Positions 4,381 through 5,719 of a stretch of DNA of 5,719 nt are shown here, one piece after another. How positions within the stretch are numbered: the stretch's first letter is position 1; each line of letters starts with the position of its first letter. The notes under the pieces are model-generated. The model was not told where the DNA came from, searched no databases, and was given only the letters and a program-made list of their open reading frames with translations. Origin of the DNA: Bacteroidales bacterium (GTDB taxonomy: Bacteria > Bacteroidota > Bacteroidia > Bacteroidales > UBA7960). Position numbers and translations under genes: made by a program. The stretch is taken from positions 1 through 5,719 of the forward strand of contig SLNX01000028.1 of NCBI GenBank assembly GCA_007132825.1, written 5' to 3'.

Positions 4381-5649
4381 CTAGAAGAAATACAGAGCGG
4401 TAAAAAGGAGCCTGATGTTGTTTACCTCTCTGGCATCAAGAACCCGACCCCTGTAATCGGGAATACCATAACCGGCAGCAGTGAATTCAAGTTCTGTGCA
4501 TAATGCCAGATTACCCGAATTAAAGATGATGGATGGTGCGATCCGATACAAATAATCAACATCATGCCCCCTTCCATAGAAGTCTCCGGTTTCTGCAACA
4601 GGATCGGAAGTACCGAAATTTTTTCCATAGCCTACAAAGAGTCCTCCCTGCACACGTTCACCATAAAGGATGTTGCCCCAAACAGCGAGATGGTTCAAGG
4701 GTGTATATTCGATTATGCCGGCCACATTGTCAATGACACTTTCGGCATACCCTCCCATCATCAGGTGCTCGCTGAGATTCTGTCCGTAAATTGCCTTCCC
4801 CTTTATCTGCAGAAGATCTTGTCTGTATCCGGCAAAAGCCATAAAAGCATAGCTTCCAAGCATTTCAGAGGAGTAATGCATCTCACCGGTATCATTATTC
4901 ATTATGAAATTCCTGGGTCTGATCATTTTATAATCAGCTGCAAGTCCGGTTGTATAATGCGCTGATGTGCGCATCCATTGCAAATGTAGATTTGGCATGT
5001 TTGCATTCCGGATGTAATCGGGGGTGGCGCCCCTCGGACCATCACTGGCATTGTCGCGCTGTGCTATCATCGAAACCATCCAACGCGACAGATTGCTTTT
5101 GTATGTCAGGGTCGCTTGTGGATTGCGAATAAAAGGCTGAAAGGGGGCTCCGGTATTCAGTGAGACAACTGTGGGAAACACTTCAGGGGTAAACATCGGA
5201 TGCCACCATTGCCCAAGAAGCAATTCCCAACGTTCCCATTCCATCTTGATGAAGGCGTGCCGCAAACGAAAACCATTATAATCCGCATTGCTAACACCTG
5301 AAAAGTCGGCTTCAATAAGTCCGCTGACCTTTGCGCCAAATGCATCAGGCCCATCAATACGGGTAAGGATTCGCGAAGCGGCGGCTGAAAAGTGATAAAC
5401 CGGGTCACCATGTATATCTTTGCTGTTTACATCAAGCACTACAGGTGCCGGATAGAGTAAAAACAAATCTTCCCTTGCACCAACCACAGTGCGGCTGTCG
5501 ATCCAGTAATCTGATTTCACAAATCCGGAAACGCGAAAGGAGAAAGCCCGGTCGTTTGTGTCAGGCAAGACCTCTTGTTTACCGGCAAATAAAAACAATG
5601 GGCACATGAGCCAACCAGTCAATAAAGGGATAATATATCGTGAAAGCAT
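4381..5649 (-). CDS. Outer-membrane beta-barrel porin, DcaP-like
   Basis: The 422-residue precursor begins MLSRYIIPLLTGWLMCPLFLFAG, a Sec signal peptide with probable cleavage near residues 22-24. The mature part opens with FSFRVSGFVKSDYWIDSR (36-53), a first strand typical of DcaP-type porins. It continues with FSAAASRILTRIDGPDAFGAKVSGLIEADF (87-116), then FRLRHAFIKMEWERWELLLGQWWHPMF (127-153), a strand pair ending in the 'LxGQxW' element that these porins share. Alternating aromatic strands follow to the C terminus (NNIRLLFTALYFF), whose terminal Phe is the usual BAM-recognition signal. It should form a diffusion channel for small solutes, with an unknown substrate. The start ATG at 5647-5649 is fixed by an in-frame TAA two codons upstream. 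Upstream sits an 8-bp tandem repeat; downstream a hairpin terminator. No TonB plug or Sus partner genes are adjacent. Barrel and location are well supported; the DcaP subgroup is from memory of the family pattern. Confidence 0.82.
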   Translation of the reverse strand: MLSRYIIPLLTGWLMCPLFLFAGKQEVLPDTNDRAFSFRVSGFVKSDYWIDSRTVVGAREDLFLLYPAPVVLDVNSKDIHGDPVYHFSAAASRILTRIDGPDAFGAKVSGLIEADFSGVSNADYNGFRLRHAFIKMEWERWELLLGQWWHPMFTPEVFPTVVSLNTGAPFQPFIRNPQATLTYKSNLSRWMVSMIAQRDNASDGPRGATPDYIRNANMPNLHLQWMRTSAHYTTGLAADYKMIRPRNFIMNNDTGEMHYSSEMLGSYAFMAFAGYRQDLLQIKGKAIYGQNLSEHLMMGGYAESVIDNVAGIIEYTPLNHLAVWGNILYGERVQGGLFVGYGKNFGTSDPVAETGDFYGRGHDVDYLYRIAPSIIFNSGNLALCTELEFTAAGYGIPDYRGRVLDAREVNNIRLLFTALYFF

Positions 5650-5662
5650 CAGTTAGGGTTAA

Positions 5663-5719
5663 AGGTTTAGAGGTTTAGAGGTTTAGAGGTTTAGAGGTTT
5701 AGAAGTTTAGAGGTTTAGA
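5663..5719. repeat. Tandem 8-bp repeat (AGGTTTAG) upstream of the porin gene
   Basis: Seven consecutive copies of AGGTTTAG run from 5663 to 5718 and may continue past the window edge. All are exact except the sixth (5703-5710), which is AAGTTTAG. A degenerate neighbour, TTAGGGTTAAAGG (5653-5665), leads into it. The array begins 13 bp upstream of the porin ATG and is non-coding in the porin frame because of a TAA two codons above the start. It therefore lies in the leader or promoter of that gene. No TAnnTTTG box for the porin is visible within the window. A copy-number change by slippage would alter leader length or promoter spacing. Confidence 0.95.

Noticed and set aside
4564..4965. Plus-strand 133-residue open frame inside the porin gene
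   Set aside because: It lies wholly antisense to a continuous 422-residue barrel protein with signal peptide and proper C terminus; nothing in it resembles a known family.
5600..5649. Possible lipoprotein signal (Cys16 in the porin leader)
   Set aside because: The residues before the cysteine (GWLMC) do not fit a lipobox, and the hydrophobic stretch continues past it to a usual Sec cleavage region near residue 22.
5663..5719. Array read as CRISPR or telomere-like sequence
   Set aside because: The units are 8 bp with no spacers, so it is not CRISPR. Resemblance to plant-type TTTAGGG telomeres is superficial given the bacterial genes next to it.

Overview
The window reads as chromosomal DNA from a member of the Bacteroidota. 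The grounds are: (i) a 52-residue DUF4295 protein, a family I know only from this phylum, lying between rpmG and ftsY; (ii) upstream regions carrying the phylum's promoter pattern (TTTG or TTG, about 19-21 nt, then TAnnTTTG or a one-base variant); (iii) start codons without Shine-Dalgarno sequences and with A/T-rich leaders; (iv) an outer-membrane barrel, so a diderm. I cannot place it below phylum. Nothing points to a phage, plasmid or insertion sequence.

Layout. Positions 1-931 (minus strand) hold a translation and protein-targeting operon in the order rpmG (bL33), DUF4295 protein, ftsY; ftsY runs off the left edge after its P-loop. A 233-bp divergent intergenic region (932-1164) carries a promoter for each side and two dyads. 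A SlyD-like FKBP peptidyl-prolyl isomerase follows on the plus strand (1165-1653). It converges, with a 16-bp gap, on a minus-strand DUF454/YbaN membrane protein (1670-2077). A second divergent region (2078-2195) leads to a plus-strand monoacylglycerol-lipase-like alpha/beta hydrolase (2196-3164). The hydrolase overlaps tail-to-tail by 37 bp with a minus-strand DUF2007-UspA-UspA fusion protein (3128-4237). A perfect 17-bp inverted repeat (4290-4327) separates this from an upstream minus-strand porin-like outer-membrane protein (4381-5649). The window ends in a tandem 8-bp repeat starting 13 bp upstream of the porin start codon.

How the genes fit together. The rpmG/DUF4295/ftsY group couples the large ribosomal subunit to the SRP receptor, and the divergent FKBP could act on proline-limited folding; co-regulation with the operon is only inference. 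The remaining genes (DUF454 protein, lipase, Usp fusion, porin) look like separate one-gene units, each with its own promoter or terminator signals. No dedicated defence, mobile or secondary-metabolism system is visible. The best leads are regulatory or architectural: the 8-bp repeat before the porin, the long hairpin that may be both terminator and part of the usp promoter, the 37-bp coding overlap, and the DUF2007-tandem-Usp architecture.
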